Below, piece after piece: positions 24,345 to 32,726 of a stretch of DNA of 64,000 nucleotides. The notes beneath the pieces were generated by a model. It did no database searches, had not been told where the DNA came from, and saw only the letters and a list, made by a program, of their open reading frames with translations. The DNA comes from a bacterium (lineage in GTDB: Bacteria; Planctomycetota; UBA1135; UBA2386). Location of the stretch: positions 186,001 through 250,000 of the forward strand of contig JAUILN010000001.1 of the NCBI GenBank assembly GCA_030432695.1, written 5' to 3'. The position numbers and the translations under genes were made by a program. The stretch's first letter is position 1. Each line of letters opens with the position of its first letter.

Positions 24345-25865
24345 TCAGACCGCGCGGCCCAGGATCCGCACCTGGAAGCCCATCTCCTGGCTCAGCGCCA
24401 CCATCTCGCCGAACACGTCGCCGTAGGCCACCGCGACGTGGTTGGACAGGTAGTGGGCCATCAGCGTGTCGCGGGAGATCCCCATGTCGGCGGCCATGAA
24501 CGGCCACTCGCGGGTGGTGCCGTTCCACCAGGCGTCGCGGACGTCCGGCGGCAGCTTCACCACCTCGCCGCGGCCGACGTCCATCCACAGCTTGCCGCCC
24601 TTCAAGTAGGCCCGCGCCCAGGTCATCTCGCCGGGCAGGCTCTCGCCGGCGAACGAGCCGCCCGGGGTCGGGAAGTACAGCTTCGGCTGCCGGTAGCTGT
24701 GCGCGCCCTGCAGGGTCTCGGGGTCGTGGTTGAAGGCGTAGGCGCCGCAGGAGCCCGAGTTCAGCAGGACCCACAGGAACCTCCCGTCGTGCTCGGCACC
24801 CCAGCGGACGTCGTGGAACATCACCGCCTGGTGCAGGCCCTTGGCCTTCAACAGCCGCTTCAACATCTCCATCGGTACCGCGTTGCCCTGGTCGGCCTCG
24901 GTCGCGGTGGCCACCGTGTCGCCGTTGGTCTCCGGCCGACATGCGGAGTTGAACAGGCCCTCGGCGAGGTCGCTCGGCGGGCGCAGCGGGATGAGTCCGA
25001 GCTGGTACTGCCAGCCCAGGCAGTCGGCGCGGTACTCCTCGAGCAGGTCCTTCACCACCAGGTAGTCGCGGAGCTGCTCCTTGGTCGACTCCTCGGTGAA
25101 GTCGTCCGCGCCGTTCTCGCCCCAGTGGAACGTCACACCCTTGTCGACCACGAAGCGGAACGCGTCGTCGATGCGCGATTGCGGGATGTCCTTGCCGCGC
25201 GCCACGATCCAGGCCTGGTCGATCTTGTGCTCCGAGAAGCCGTGCGGGGCGAGCAGCCGCGGGCCGAAGTAGCCGTTGGTCATGCCCATCGAGGTGTCGC
25301 CGAGCATGAGCAGCAGGGCCCGGCGGTCCGCGAAGCTCTGCGCCACCTGGCGCGCGCGGGCCAGCGCGTCGGCGGAGACGCTGGCGGAGTAGTGGACCTC
25401 GGCGTCGTCCCAGACCACCTGGCCGCGTGAGCACCACTGCTCGAGCCGCTGCATGAACGCGTCGTCGGCGGTCCAGTCGGGCGCATCGGTCCACAGCCGC
25501 GAGAACGGCCGGTCGACCAGTTCCAGGCACGCGCCGGTGTTCAACAGCCCGACCAGCCCCGGCCACTGTCCGGAGAAGTTGCTCGCCAGCAGCAGCGGGT
25601 TGTCCTTGCCCACCACGCCCTCGGTCGTGTGCGGGCCGTAGAACCAGTGCACGCAGATGCCGACCAGCGGGTCGTCGAGGTGGCCGAGCTTCTCGATCGA
25701 CTCGTGCGGCTTCGACAGGAAGCCCTCCACGCGGTAGGGCCGATGCCCGAGCTTCTGGAGCGCCCGCTCCATCTGCCCGGTCGCCTCCTCCGCGTTCGGC
25801 AGGGCCAGTTCGTTGGGGACCGCCCGGGCGTCGCCGGGCCAGAACAGTGCGATGCGCTGAGCCAT
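24345..25865 (-). CDS. L-fucose/L-arabinose isomerase-like family protein
   Basis: 506 aa starting at MAQRIALFWPGDARAV, with no signal peptide. The protein has the layout of the FucI/AraA superfamily: an N-terminal Rossmann-like part (VGICVHWFYGPHTTEGVVGKDNPLLLAS), a central part with LLMLGDTSMGMTNGYFGP, and a C-terminal part with Glu/Asp/His candidates for the metal site. Homologues are annotated as L-fucose isomerase-related proteins of sugar catabolism, converting aldoses and ketoses with Mn; the exact sugar is not evident. It is divergent from a carboxypeptidase-regulatory-like gene, with only 55 bp between the two starts, most of it occupied by a palindromic repeat. Confidence 0.75.
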   Translation of the reverse strand: MAQRIALFWPGDARAVPNELALPNAEEATGQMERALQKLGHRPYRVEGFLSKPHESIEKLGHLDDPLVGICVHWFYGPHTTEGVVGKDNPLLLASNFSGQWPGLVGLLNTGACLELVDRPFSRLWTDAPDWTADDAFMQRLEQWCSRGQVVWDDAEVHYSASVSADALARARQVAQSFADRRALLLMLGDTSMGMTNGYFGPRLLAPHGFSEHKIDQAWIVARGKDIPQSRIDDAFRFVVDKGVTFHWGENGADDFTEESTKEQLRDYLVVKDLLEEYRADCLGWQYQLGLIPLRPPSDLAEGLFNSACRPETNGDTVATATEADQGNAVPMEMLKRLLKAKGLHQAVMFHDVRWGAEHDGRFLWVLLNSGSCGAYAFNHDPETLQGAHSYRQPKLYFPTPGGSFAGESLPGEMTWARAYLKGGKLWMDVGRGEVVKLPPDVRDAWWNGTTREWPFMAADMGISRDTLMAHYLSNHVAVAYGDVFGEMVALSQEMGFQVRILGRAV

Positions 25866-25876
25866 GGGGTGGGTCG

Positions 25877-25915
25877 AACTTGTACACCCGGTGCCAGGCA
25901 CCCGCTGTACAAGTT
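25877..25915. repeat. Palindromic repeat, copy 2
   Basis: Arms AACTTGTACA (25877-25886) and TGTACAAGTT (25906-25915) with the inner palindrome GGTGCC-A-GGCACC. It takes up 39 of the 55 bp between two divergent start codons and ends 5 nt before the ATG at 25921. It could act as an operator or simply be a REP-like insertion. Confidence 0.85.
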
Positions 25916-25920
25916 GCCGG

Positions 25921-27729
25921 ATGCGCAGCGTGGGAAGCAGACCGGTGCGGTTGATGGCGATGATGGGCTCGTTGCTCGTGGCCGGGGGTTCGGTCGGTCA
26001 GGAGCGCCCGGCGGCGATCTCGGAGGGCGTCGTCACCGGCCGCGTGCTCGGTCCACTCGGCGAGCCGGTCCCGGCGTGTCGGGTCGAGTTCCTGGAGTTC
26101 TTGGATGGTGCCTGGTCCGACGTGGTGCGCGGTGAGCAGCTCACCGACGCGGAGGGGTTCTTCGTCCAGCGTCTGCCGGTCGACGCGGGCTCCCTGCTCG
26201 CGCGGGTCCGGATGCCCGGCCGCACGCTCGCGCTCGGTCTCGTCCATGTGACCGCGGCCCGCCCCCGCAGCCACCTCGACCTGCGCCTCTGGGAAGCTCG
26301 CGACGTGCGCGGTCGTGTGGTCGACCCCGAGGGCCGTCCCGTTGCCGGCTGCGAGGTGATCGCGGTATGCGATGCCGCGCGCAGTCTGCCCAGGCCCATG
26401 GCCGAGGCCACGACCGCCGACGATGGCTGCTTCACGCTGGAGAGCGTGGCGCTCGGGCCCGCAACCGTGCGCGCGTGGAGCCGCGAACACGGATTCGGCG
26501 AGTGCAGGATCGAGGCGGGGGAGGACACGGCACCCGTGATCCGGCCCACGCGCGAAGGCGGCGTGGGGATGGTCCTCGGCGTGGTCGGCCTCCCCCGAGA
26601 GGTCGTGGCGGTTCTCGACGTGTCTGCAAACGAGGGCCGTCGCCCGCGCAGCATGCCGCGCGCGCTGACCCGCGCCGAGGTTCGTGTCGGTCACAACTGG
26701 CAGCGCGACTGCCTCCCGGATCTGTCCTACACCGTGCGCCCGTTCGCTGCGGGCTACGTGTTCGAGCCTCCGGAGGCGCAGCGCGCCGCCGGCCACGCGC
26801 CGCATGTGGCCGCGTTCCGAGCGCGTCGGATCGGTGCCGATTCGGATGCCGCTGCCGGCCAGGTCTCCGGTCGCCTGGTCGACGACCGCGGCGAGCCGTT
26901 GGCAGGCGAGATGCTGGTCTGTCGCGCCCGGGAGGGCAGCGGTGGGGAGACGACCGCGCGCACCGACGCCGAGGGCCGCTTCGCGATGCCCGCGCCGGCG
27001 GCGGATGGCGTGCGTTGCGTCCTGTTCCTGCGCGACTCGCAGCACGTCGTCCGACAGGAGAAGCGCGACGGCCATCTCGGATCGTGGGATGCCCGCTTCC
27101 TACGAACCCACGAGTTCCGGCTCGGCTCCTCCGACCCCCTGGTGGTCCATGCCGCGCCGGGCGCGCGCGTCGAGGGTCGGGTGGTCGACGAGGACGGGCG
27201 GCCGCGACCCTGGACCCGCGTCGATCTCGAGTCCTCCGCGGAGAATCGCTCGCCGCGGTGGGCGAGCTTCCAGGACACCCTCACCGACCGCGAGGGGCGT
27301 TTCGTGTTCCGCACCGTGCACCCCACCGGTGACCCGCTCCGAGTCGCCGTCGGTCAGGGGCCGACCGAAGCCGGTGTGTCCGAGGCGCTGTCGCTGACCG
27401 CATTCGGCGAACGCGTCACGGGGCTCGTCGTGCGGGTACCCGCGACGGGCTCGGTCGCTGGCCGCGTGGTGGACGGCGACGGGGTCGGCCGACCCGGTGC
27501 GCGGCTCTGGCTGCGTTCGGGCCCGCGCACCGTCGCGGGTCACCGCGAACGATCGAGTTCCCTGGTCGAGGCCTTCACCGACCGGGACGGACGATTCGTC
27601 TTCGTCGAAGTGCCGCCTGGACCCCACATCGTGCAGGTCTTCGGTCTCGACGAAGCGGCGGTCGTCGAGTCCGAGACCCTGGACGTTCCGCCCGGCAAGC
27701 GCATCGAGTGCACCCTGGAGTGGAAGTGA
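25921..27729 (+). CDS. Secreted carboxypeptidase-regulatory-like repeat protein (paralogue A)
   Basis: 602 aa. MRSVGSRPVRLMAMMGSLLVAGGSVGQ is a signal peptide read in parts: basic head, hydrophobic core, cleavage near VGQ. The mature protein is composed of beta-sandwich modules of the carboxypeptidase-regulatory-like type: GVVTGRVLGPLGEPVPACRVE at the start, then VRGRVVDPEGRPVAGCEV, VSGRLVDDRGEPLAGEML, VEGRVVDEDGRPRPWTRV and VAGRVVDGDGVGRPGARL, each followed by a TDxxGxF turn. No catalytic residues are recognisable. The next gene is a shortened tandem duplicate, including the palindrome upstream. The ATG has no Shine-Dalgarno; TACAAG of the palindrome lies 8 nt upstream. Confidence 0.8.
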   Translation: MRSVGSRPVRLMAMMGSLLVAGGSVGQERPAAISEGVVTGRVLGPLGEPVPACRVEFLEFLDGAWSDVVRGEQLTDAEGFFVQRLPVDAGSLLARVRMPGRTLALGLVHVTAARPRSHLDLRLWEARDVRGRVVDPEGRPVAGCEVIAVCDAARSLPRPMAEATTADDGCFTLESVALGPATVRAWSREHGFGECRIEAGEDTAPVIRPTREGGVGMVLGVVGLPREVVAVLDVSANEGRRPRSMPRALTRAEVRVGHNWQRDCLPDLSYTVRPFAAGYVFEPPEAQRAAGHAPHVAAFRARRIGADSDAAAGQVSGRLVDDRGEPLAGEMLVCRAREGSGGETTARTDAEGRFAMPAPAADGVRCVLFLRDSQHVVRQEKRDGHLGSWDARFLRTHEFRLGSSDPLVVHAAPGARVEGRVVDEDGRPRPWTRVDLESSAENRSPRWASFQDTLTDREGRFVFRTVHPTGDPLRVAVGQGPTEAGVSEALSLTAFGERVTGLVVRVPATGSVAGRVVDGDGVGRPGARLWLRSGPRTVAGHRERSSSLVEAFTDRDGRFVFVEVPPGPHIVQVFGLDEAAVVESETLDVPPGKRIECTLEWK

Positions 27730-27731
27730 TC

Positions 27732-27779
27732 GTACACCTGGTGCCATACACCCGGTGCCCGGCACCCGCTGTACAAGTT
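27732..27779. repeat. Palindromic repeat, copy 3 (partly duplicated left half)
   Basis: The core GGTGCC-C-GGCACC and the right arm TGTACAAGTT (27770-27779) match copy 2, and the 20 bp from the arm into the next ATG are the same as at copy 2. The left arm is replaced by an extra partial left half (GTACACCTGGTGCC) followed by ATACA. The element therefore travelled with the gene duplication and later changed. Confidence 0.8.
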
Positions 27780-27784
27780 GCCGG

Positions 27785-28987
27785 ATGCGCAGCGTGGCGA
27801 GCAGACTGGGGCGGCTCCTGGCGGTCTTCGGCGCTTTGGTCGCAGCCGAGATCGCGGTTGGTCAGGAGCGACCGGAGACGCCTTCAGAGGGCGTCGTGTC
27901 CGGCCGCGTCCTCGGTCCGCTCGGCGAGCCGATCCCGGCGTGTCGGGTCGAACTGCGGGAGTCACGCTCCGTCGGGATCGCCGACGCGCAGACCCTGACC
28001 GACGGCGAAGGGCTGTTCGTGCTCCGCGCGCCGATCCGCGACCGGGCGAGTCTGGTGCGCGCGGTTACGCCCGGTCTGGCGACGGCCAGCACCGCGGTCG
28101 TCCTGTCGGCGGCGGAGCCCATGGCGTACGTCGAGCTACGACTCTGGGACGCCGGTCGGGTCCGAGGTCGGGTCGTGGATCGCGGTGGTCAGCCGGTTCC
28201 TGGTGCCGAGATCGCGGCGGGTCGCGATGTGGCGGCGGTACGCAGCGACGCGGAGGGCGGCTTCGTGATCGAGGACGTCGCGCTCGGCCCGGTCGAAATC
28301 GCCGCGTGGCGGGACGGCTTCGCGTGCGCCGTCGAGTCGCTCTGGCTAGACGACGAGACGACCGTCGAACTGGTGCTCGCGCCGGCCGCCGACGGCATGC
28401 AGCTCGAAGTGGGGGTGGTTGGACTGCCGGAAGGCGTGGTGGCGCGCTTTCGATTGCGGGCGGTCGAGGGGGTCGGGCATCCGCAGCTGCCCGCGTCGCT
28501 GGTGGAGGGGGCTGCCGAGACCGGTCGGTCCTGGCGACGCAGTGGCCTGCCCGCCTACCGCTACGAGATCCGACCGGCTGCGGACGGCTACGTGATGGAG
28601 CCAGCGATGGCCGCGCGGGGTCCGGCGGGGGCCTCGCACGTCGCCGTGTTCCGGGCGCGGAAGCTGGACGCGGCCACCCCGGCGCCCGGCGTCCGCGTCG
28701 GCGGGCAGATCGTCGGGCTCGATGGCGCGGGCCTCGCCGACGTGGAGTTCGAGTGCCGTGACCCGGCGAGCGGCCCGGGCCGTCACCCGCACCGATCGCC
28801 ACGGCGCGTTCGAGTTCGTCGGTCATTGGCCCGCCGGCGATGCCTGTGCAGTGACGGTGGCGCCCGAGCCCGGGCAGGTCGGCAGCTCCTCACCGTGCGC
28901 CTCGGCGGGCAGCAGCCGGTGTTCAGCGGCGAGAACTTCGTCGTGAAGTCGGGGGAGCGCGTCGAACGGCCGATCCGGATCGAGTGA
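27785..28987 (+). CDS. Shortened carboxypeptidase-regulatory-like paralogue B with internal frame shift
   Basis: 400 aa, tandem duplicate of the gene before it: MRSVASRLGRLL at the start and GVVSGRVLGPLGEPIPACRVE in the first module align directly. After about residue 325 the frame becomes Arg-rich and unlike the family, while the +1 frame over ~28770-28880 reads AVTRTDRHGAFEFVGHWPAG, an excellent family match. Family-like sequence returns to the original frame at QLLTVRLGG. A +1 and a compensating -1 indel are therefore likely, real or from sequencing. Relative to paralogue A, about 200 residues covering two modules are missing before the C-terminus (GERVERPIRIE). It may be decaying. Confidence 0.7.
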   Translation: MRSVASRLGRLLAVFGALVAAEIAVGQERPETPSEGVVSGRVLGPLGEPIPACRVELRESRSVGIADAQTLTDGEGLFVLRAPIRDRASLVRAVTPGLATASTAVVLSAAEPMAYVELRLWDAGRVRGRVVDRGGQPVPGAEIAAGRDVAAVRSDAEGGFVIEDVALGPVEIAAWRDGFACAVESLWLDDETTVELVLAPAADGMQLEVGVVGLPEGVVARFRLRAVEGVGHPQLPASLVEGAAETGRSWRRSGLPAYRYEIRPAADGYVMEPAMAARGPAGASHVAVFRARKLDAATPAPGVRVGGQIVGLDGAGLADVEFECRDPASGPGRHPHRSPRRVRVRRSLARRRCLCSDGGARARAGRQLLTVRLGGQQPVFSGENFVVKSGERVERPIRIE

Positions 28988-29023
28988 GCGCGTGGGGGCA
29001 GGATCGTGCGAGCGGCATCGAGC

Positions 29024-29041
29024 CCGCGTCGCACGACGCGG
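29024..29041 (+). terminator. Small GC hairpin after paralogue B
   Basis: CCGCGTC-GCAC-GACGCGG, a perfect 7-bp stem with a 4-nt loop, 36 nt after the stop at 28987. It has no T-tract, so a role in termination is only possible. Confidence 0.3.
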
Positions 29042-29113
29042 TCCGGGATTGCCTCCGGAGTGTGGTCGACCCGCGAGGGGTTCTCACATCGAGCCTTCCT
29101 CGACGGTCTTGCC

Positions 29114-29941
29114 ATGAACCCTTTCGACGCCCCTCGTGGCGCCGCCGCCCTGCTCGGTGCGACGACGCTGTTCCTGTCGTCCCTGGCCGTGGCGCAGTCC
29201 GCGGAGTGGATCGAGCTGACGCCGCCGATCACCCCCGCCGACCGGAGGCACGCACCCATCACCTTCGACGAGGCCCGCGGTCGGGTCGCTTGCTTCGGTG
29301 GACGGATCGGCGGCTCGGGGTGGGGAACCGATACCTGGGAGTTCGACGGCGCGAACTGGCAGCAGATCCAGCGGCCGGTGCGGCGGACTCGCGGGATCCG
29401 GCGGCGTGACGGCGAATGGGCGCTGGTGACGAACTCGACGCCGGCGTTCGAACCGTACGGGCGGTCGTGTCCGGGCAGCCGGGGTACGCCGGTGTTGACC
29501 TGCCACGAGCCGGGCCCGGCGCGGATCGGTGCGTCGTTCGAATTGGTCCTGCAAAACCTGCCGCTCGATCCGCTGCGGGTCCCGTTCGGACCGATCGGGA
29601 CCTCGCGGACCAGCATCGGCACGCTGCCGTTGCCCATTCCGCTGACCCACTGGGGGATGACGGACTGCTGGCTCCATATCCGCAACGAGTATGCGGTGAC
29701 GCTCGCCAACGACGCCGGCCGCGCGGTCTGGAACGTCGAGCTGCCGAATGCTCCGGCATTGGTGGGTCACCACCTGTTCGTGCAGGGCGCGGTGGTCGCA
29801 CCGGGCGCAGTCCCGCTGGGCGTGATCACGACGCACGGCGGCGCGGTCGGGAATTCTCCGGAGTTCCGTTCCACGACCCCGGGGGGACTGCGCTCGGGAG
29901 GGTGTCCACGGCCGATCCGCGGCCCACACCAACCCGATCCG
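29114..29941 (+). CDS. Secreted Kelch-like protein, compact, without its own stop codon
   Basis: About 276 aa from ATG 29114 with a signal peptide (cleavage near LAVAQ). One Kelch-type repeat is clear: HAPITFDEARGRVACFGG followed by TDTWEFDGANWQQI. It is then joined abruptly to WALVTNSTPAFEPYG and the beta-rich C-terminal domain (CPGSRGTPVLTC) common at the end of secreted planctomycete proteins. Relatives normally have several Kelch repeats at this point, so an internal deletion is likely. No stop occurs before the next gene's ATG at 29942, and the two read in one frame to 31696. A one-base change in the C4G6 run near 29880 would restore a TGA overlapping that ATG. Confidence 0.55.
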
Positions 29942-31696
29942 ATGAAGCGCACCCGACTCGTCCTCCTCGTCGCCGGTCTCGCCGGCACCGCTCCGGCTCA
30001 GGCGCCGATCACCCCGAACCTCCTGGCGACCCGCGCAGGGTCGTTCCTCGACGACAACCCGAGAATGCTCACCGCGGTGGGCTCGACCCTCTACTGGAGC
30101 GGTAAGAACGGCTCCGGACCTGCCCTGTTCTGGCACCAGGGAGCTCGCGCCAGCGCCACCGAGGTCCGGCGACCTGGCAACCTTCGGCTCGCTCCGAACG
30201 CGATGACCGCCTACCGGGGCGCGTTGTTCGTCGGTCCTGCCTCGATCCGCGAACTCTACCGCGTCGACCGCGGCACCACCGCGACTCCGATCAGCGGAGG
30301 TACTCCGCTCGCGGGCCAGATCAACGACATGGCGGTCACCCGTGGGCTGCTGTTCTTCGCGGCGCGGTACGCCGGGTCGAACTACCTGTGGGTCTGCGAT
30401 GGCACCAACAAGCGGCCTCTGGTCGGCATCGGCGCGCCGTTCACGCCCCAGCATCTGACCCCGGTTGCCGGCGCCCTCTACTTCGTGGCGGACTACGCGA
30501 GTGGCAACGCGCTCTACAGGGCCGACGTCACCGACTACCACAACGTCTCGGTCAAGCGATTGACCGGTCAGGTCGGCCCGACCGAGCTGACCGCCGTCGG
30601 CAACAAGCTGTTCTTCCAAGCCCGGATCAACGGGTCTGCGGACGTGCTGGTCACGGATGGATCGGGGGCGGTCGGCAACGCCTACACGTCGGTGCACACC
30701 GGAGCTTCGCCCAATCACCTGACCGCGCTGCTCGGGAAGTGTTACTACTCGGGCATCGGCGGGGGCAACGGGCGAGAGCTCTACGAGGCCAGCCCGGACG
30801 GCACCTACCGGCTCGTTCGAGACGTCCACCTGGGTCTGGGGGCTTCGGAGCCGACCGCGTTGACCGCCGTCGACGGCCGGCTGTTCTTCTTCGCGAACGA
30901 CGGCAATCGGGGCAAGGAGCTGTGGTCGTTCGATCCCTCGAGCGGCGCCACGCGCATCGCCAAGGACATCCAAGCCGGCAGCGCCGATGGCGTGCCCACC
31001 GCGGGCAGCACCGAAGCCGCCGGGAGTGTCGCCGGCCAGCCGCTCCTGGTGTTCCAGGGACGGGGCGCCGGCAACGGCGACCGTGAGATCTGGGTCTCCG
31101 ACGGCACCGGCCGCGGCACGCGTGCCGTGACCGACGATGGACTCTCGGTCACCGGCTTCGAGCCGGAGTCCTTCCTGTCGGTCGGCAGCAACGTCTACTG
31201 CGTCGGCAGCCCAGGCTCGGGCTCCTGGCAGAGGCTCTACTACTTTCCGAGCTGGGAGCTGCGGCGCTTCGGCGCGGCGACCCACTTCGAGGTCTACGAT
31301 TCCTGCGCCGCGAGCCAGAACGCGCCGGACCTCTGGCCGGTGCGGCCCACCGCCAACGGAACCGACATGCCCGCCATTCCCCTGTCCGGATTCCCGATGG
31401 ACCTGCTGCTGTCGGATGCCGAGAGCGGCTCGCTGGCGGTGTTGCTCGCGGCGCCGGCCACGGTGGGGCCGTCGTCCCGGATCACGATCGGTGGCGCGGC
31501 GTGTCCCTTGGTGCTGGACGCGACGCAGACGATCAGCATCGGTCTCGGAGTCGTCGCCCCGGGGGCGCCCGTGCGGTTCCCGGTGAGCGACGGCACGGTC
31601 GGGCTCGTCCGTCAGTTCTTCCAGGTGGTCACGCTCGGCGCGGGGACCGGTACCGTCGAGATGTCGAAGACCCGTGCGGTGTTCTGGGGCGCCTGA
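29942..31696 (+). CDS. Secreted ELWxxDGT-repeat protein
   Basis: 584 aa from an ATG that opens a good signal peptide (MKRTRLVLLVAGLAG, cleavage near APAQA). The body has six or seven degenerate repeats of the ELWxxDGT type: NYLWVCDGTNKRPL, NALYRADVTD, DVLVTDGSG, RELYEASPDGTYRLVRDVH, KELWSFDPSSGATRI and REIWVSDGTGRGTRAV, each followed by a TAVxGxLFFxA strand. These form propeller-like blades in secreted bacterial proteins. The last ~130 residues are a beta-rich domain ending in AVFWGA. Role unknown, probably at the surface or outside the cell. It shares a frame with the Kelch-like gene upstream. Confidence 0.75.
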   Translation: MKRTRLVLLVAGLAGTAPAQAPITPNLLATRAGSFLDDNPRMLTAVGSTLYWSGKNGSGPALFWHQGARASATEVRRPGNLRLAPNAMTAYRGALFVGPASIRELYRVDRGTTATPISGGTPLAGQINDMAVTRGLLFFAARYAGSNYLWVCDGTNKRPLVGIGAPFTPQHLTPVAGALYFVADYASGNALYRADVTDYHNVSVKRLTGQVGPTELTAVGNKLFFQARINGSADVLVTDGSGAVGNAYTSVHTGASPNHLTALLGKCYYSGIGGGNGRELYEASPDGTYRLVRDVHLGLGASEPTALTAVDGRLFFFANDGNRGKELWSFDPSSGATRIAKDIQAGSADGVPTAGSTEAAGSVAGQPLLVFQGRGAGNGDREIWVSDGTGRGTRAVTDDGLSVTGFEPESFLSVGSNVYCVGSPGSGSWQRLYYFPSWELRRFGAATHFEVYDSCAASQNAPDLWPVRPTANGTDMPAIPLSGFPMDLLLSDAESGSLAVLLAAPATVGPSSRITIGGAACPLVLDATQTISIGLGVVAPGAPVRFPVSDGTVGLVRQFFQVVTLGAGTGTVEMSKTRAVFWGA

Positions 31697-31746
31697 TCAC
31701 GCCCCTGGATGCTGCCTGCGGGCTGCGCGTGGTCGCCCGGTTCGGC

Positions 31747-31752
31747 TATCCT
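31747..31752 (+). promoter_or_regulatory. Putative -10 TATCCT, 8 nt before sigma-factor start
   Basis: TATCCT fits TAnnnT and ends 8 nt before the ATG at 31761, with no Shine-Dalgarno between. It is preceded by GGC, as is the similar element before corA. Confidence 0.5.
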
Positions 31753-31760
31753 CCCTGGCG

Positions 31761-32396
31761 ATGCCAGCCGGGGATGACCGAGAACCGCCGCTCGAGCCGC
31801 GCAGCACGATCCGCCACGTCCGCGACGCCAAGGCCGGGGCCGCTTCGCCGTGGCCGAGGCTGGTCAAGAAGATCGGCGAGGAGGTGCGGCGGGTCTGTCG
31901 ATCCGGCACCGTCCCCGAGGGCTGGGACGCCGACGACGTCGTGCAGATCGTCAGCGCCGAGGTCTTCAAGACCATCGACCGCTTCGGCGGCGGCGACCGC
32001 GACGACTTCCGCGCCTGGGTGCGCAGCATCACCCGCCAGCGGGTCATCGACCTGGCGCGGCGCCGCGCCGCCCGCGGCCGGCCCGACGCCGAGGCCTCGC
32101 TGCAGGATCTCCTCGACGGCGCGTTCGACCAGCCCGACGCCGCGGCCCACACCCCCAGCCTGTTCGCCCGCGCCCAGGAGATCGAGACCCGCGCGAAGGC
32201 GGTGGTGGAATCGCTGAGCGAGCGCCATCGCCGGGTCCTCGAACTTCGCGAGGAACAAGGCCTCGACTTCGGCGAGATCGCGGGCCGGATCGAGGGAGTC
32301 GAATCGGCCGACGCGGCGCGGTTCCTCTACCACTACGCGCGCAAGCGCCGGGCGGCGGCGATGCAGAGCTACGCCGAGTTGCACGTCGAGGCCTGA
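31761..32396 (+). CDS. ECF-type RNA polymerase sigma factor
   Basis: 211 aa. Region 2 is seen in WDADDVVQIVSAEVFKTIDRF and FRAWVRSITRQRVIDLARRRAA; region 4 in VVESLSERHRRVLELREEQGLDFGEIAGRI and a following helix with ARKRRAA for -35 recognition. The spacing between the regions is normal for ECF sigma factors. The N-terminal ~35 residues before region 2 are poorly defined. No anti-sigma gene is adjacent, unlike many ECF loci; downstream are carboxypeptidase-regulatory-like genes that share a TGTATGACC element, so control of those genes is conceivable. The first of the possible starts with a -10-like box is chosen. Confidence 0.82.
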   Translation: MPAGDDREPPLEPRSTIRHVRDAKAGAASPWPRLVKKIGEEVRRVCRSGTVPEGWDADDVVQIVSAEVFKTIDRFGGGDRDDFRAWVRSITRQRVIDLARRRAARGRPDAEASLQDLLDGAFDQPDAAAHTPSLFARAQEIETRAKAVVESLSERHRRVLELREEQGLDFGEIAGRIEGVESADAARFLYHYARKRRAAAMQSYAELHVEA

Positions 32397-32726
32397 AGGG
32401 CGCAGGGTCGCAGGTGGATGACGGGTCGCAGGAGTTGCCAGACGAGGTCGAGGCCGGGGTCCTGCGCGTACTCGCCGGTGACGGTGTGGAGCGGTCGCGA
32501 AGCTTGGAGGGGCGCTGTGTGTGGCATCCCGAGGATGCTCTCTTCCGTTCGATACCGACCGATCTCCGCCGGAATCTTCGAGGTAGACGAGTAGACGGGC
32601 GTGCGGTGGCGGCCGACCGCAGGCGGGCCGGGCGCCGGATTCCCGGTGTCCAGGAACTCCCGTGCGTCGAGTTGGCCGAGCGACGGGCCTCCTTCGCGAG
32701 GGCGTGCGCCGGTGTATGACCGTCCC
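32397..32726. other. 330-bp stretch without a recognisable gene
   Basis: Frames on both strands are open but none shows a family match or a credible start. The minus strand reads a short segment GEYAQDPGLDLVWQLL that could be a relic, but there is too little to name it. The last 15 bp carry the TATGAC element of the next gene. Confidence 0.6.
32715..32720 (+). promoter_or_regulatory. Putative -10 TATGAC, 6 nt before start at 32727
   Basis: The block GGTGTATGACC occurs at the same distance before the paralogous gene at 34608. TATGAC ends 6 nt before the ATG in both, with no Shine-Dalgarno. Confidence 0.5.

Noticed and set aside
32397-32726. Relic transposase or other gene in the 330-bp gap
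   Set aside because: A short minus-strand segment looked suggestive, but no start, stop pattern or family motif supports it.
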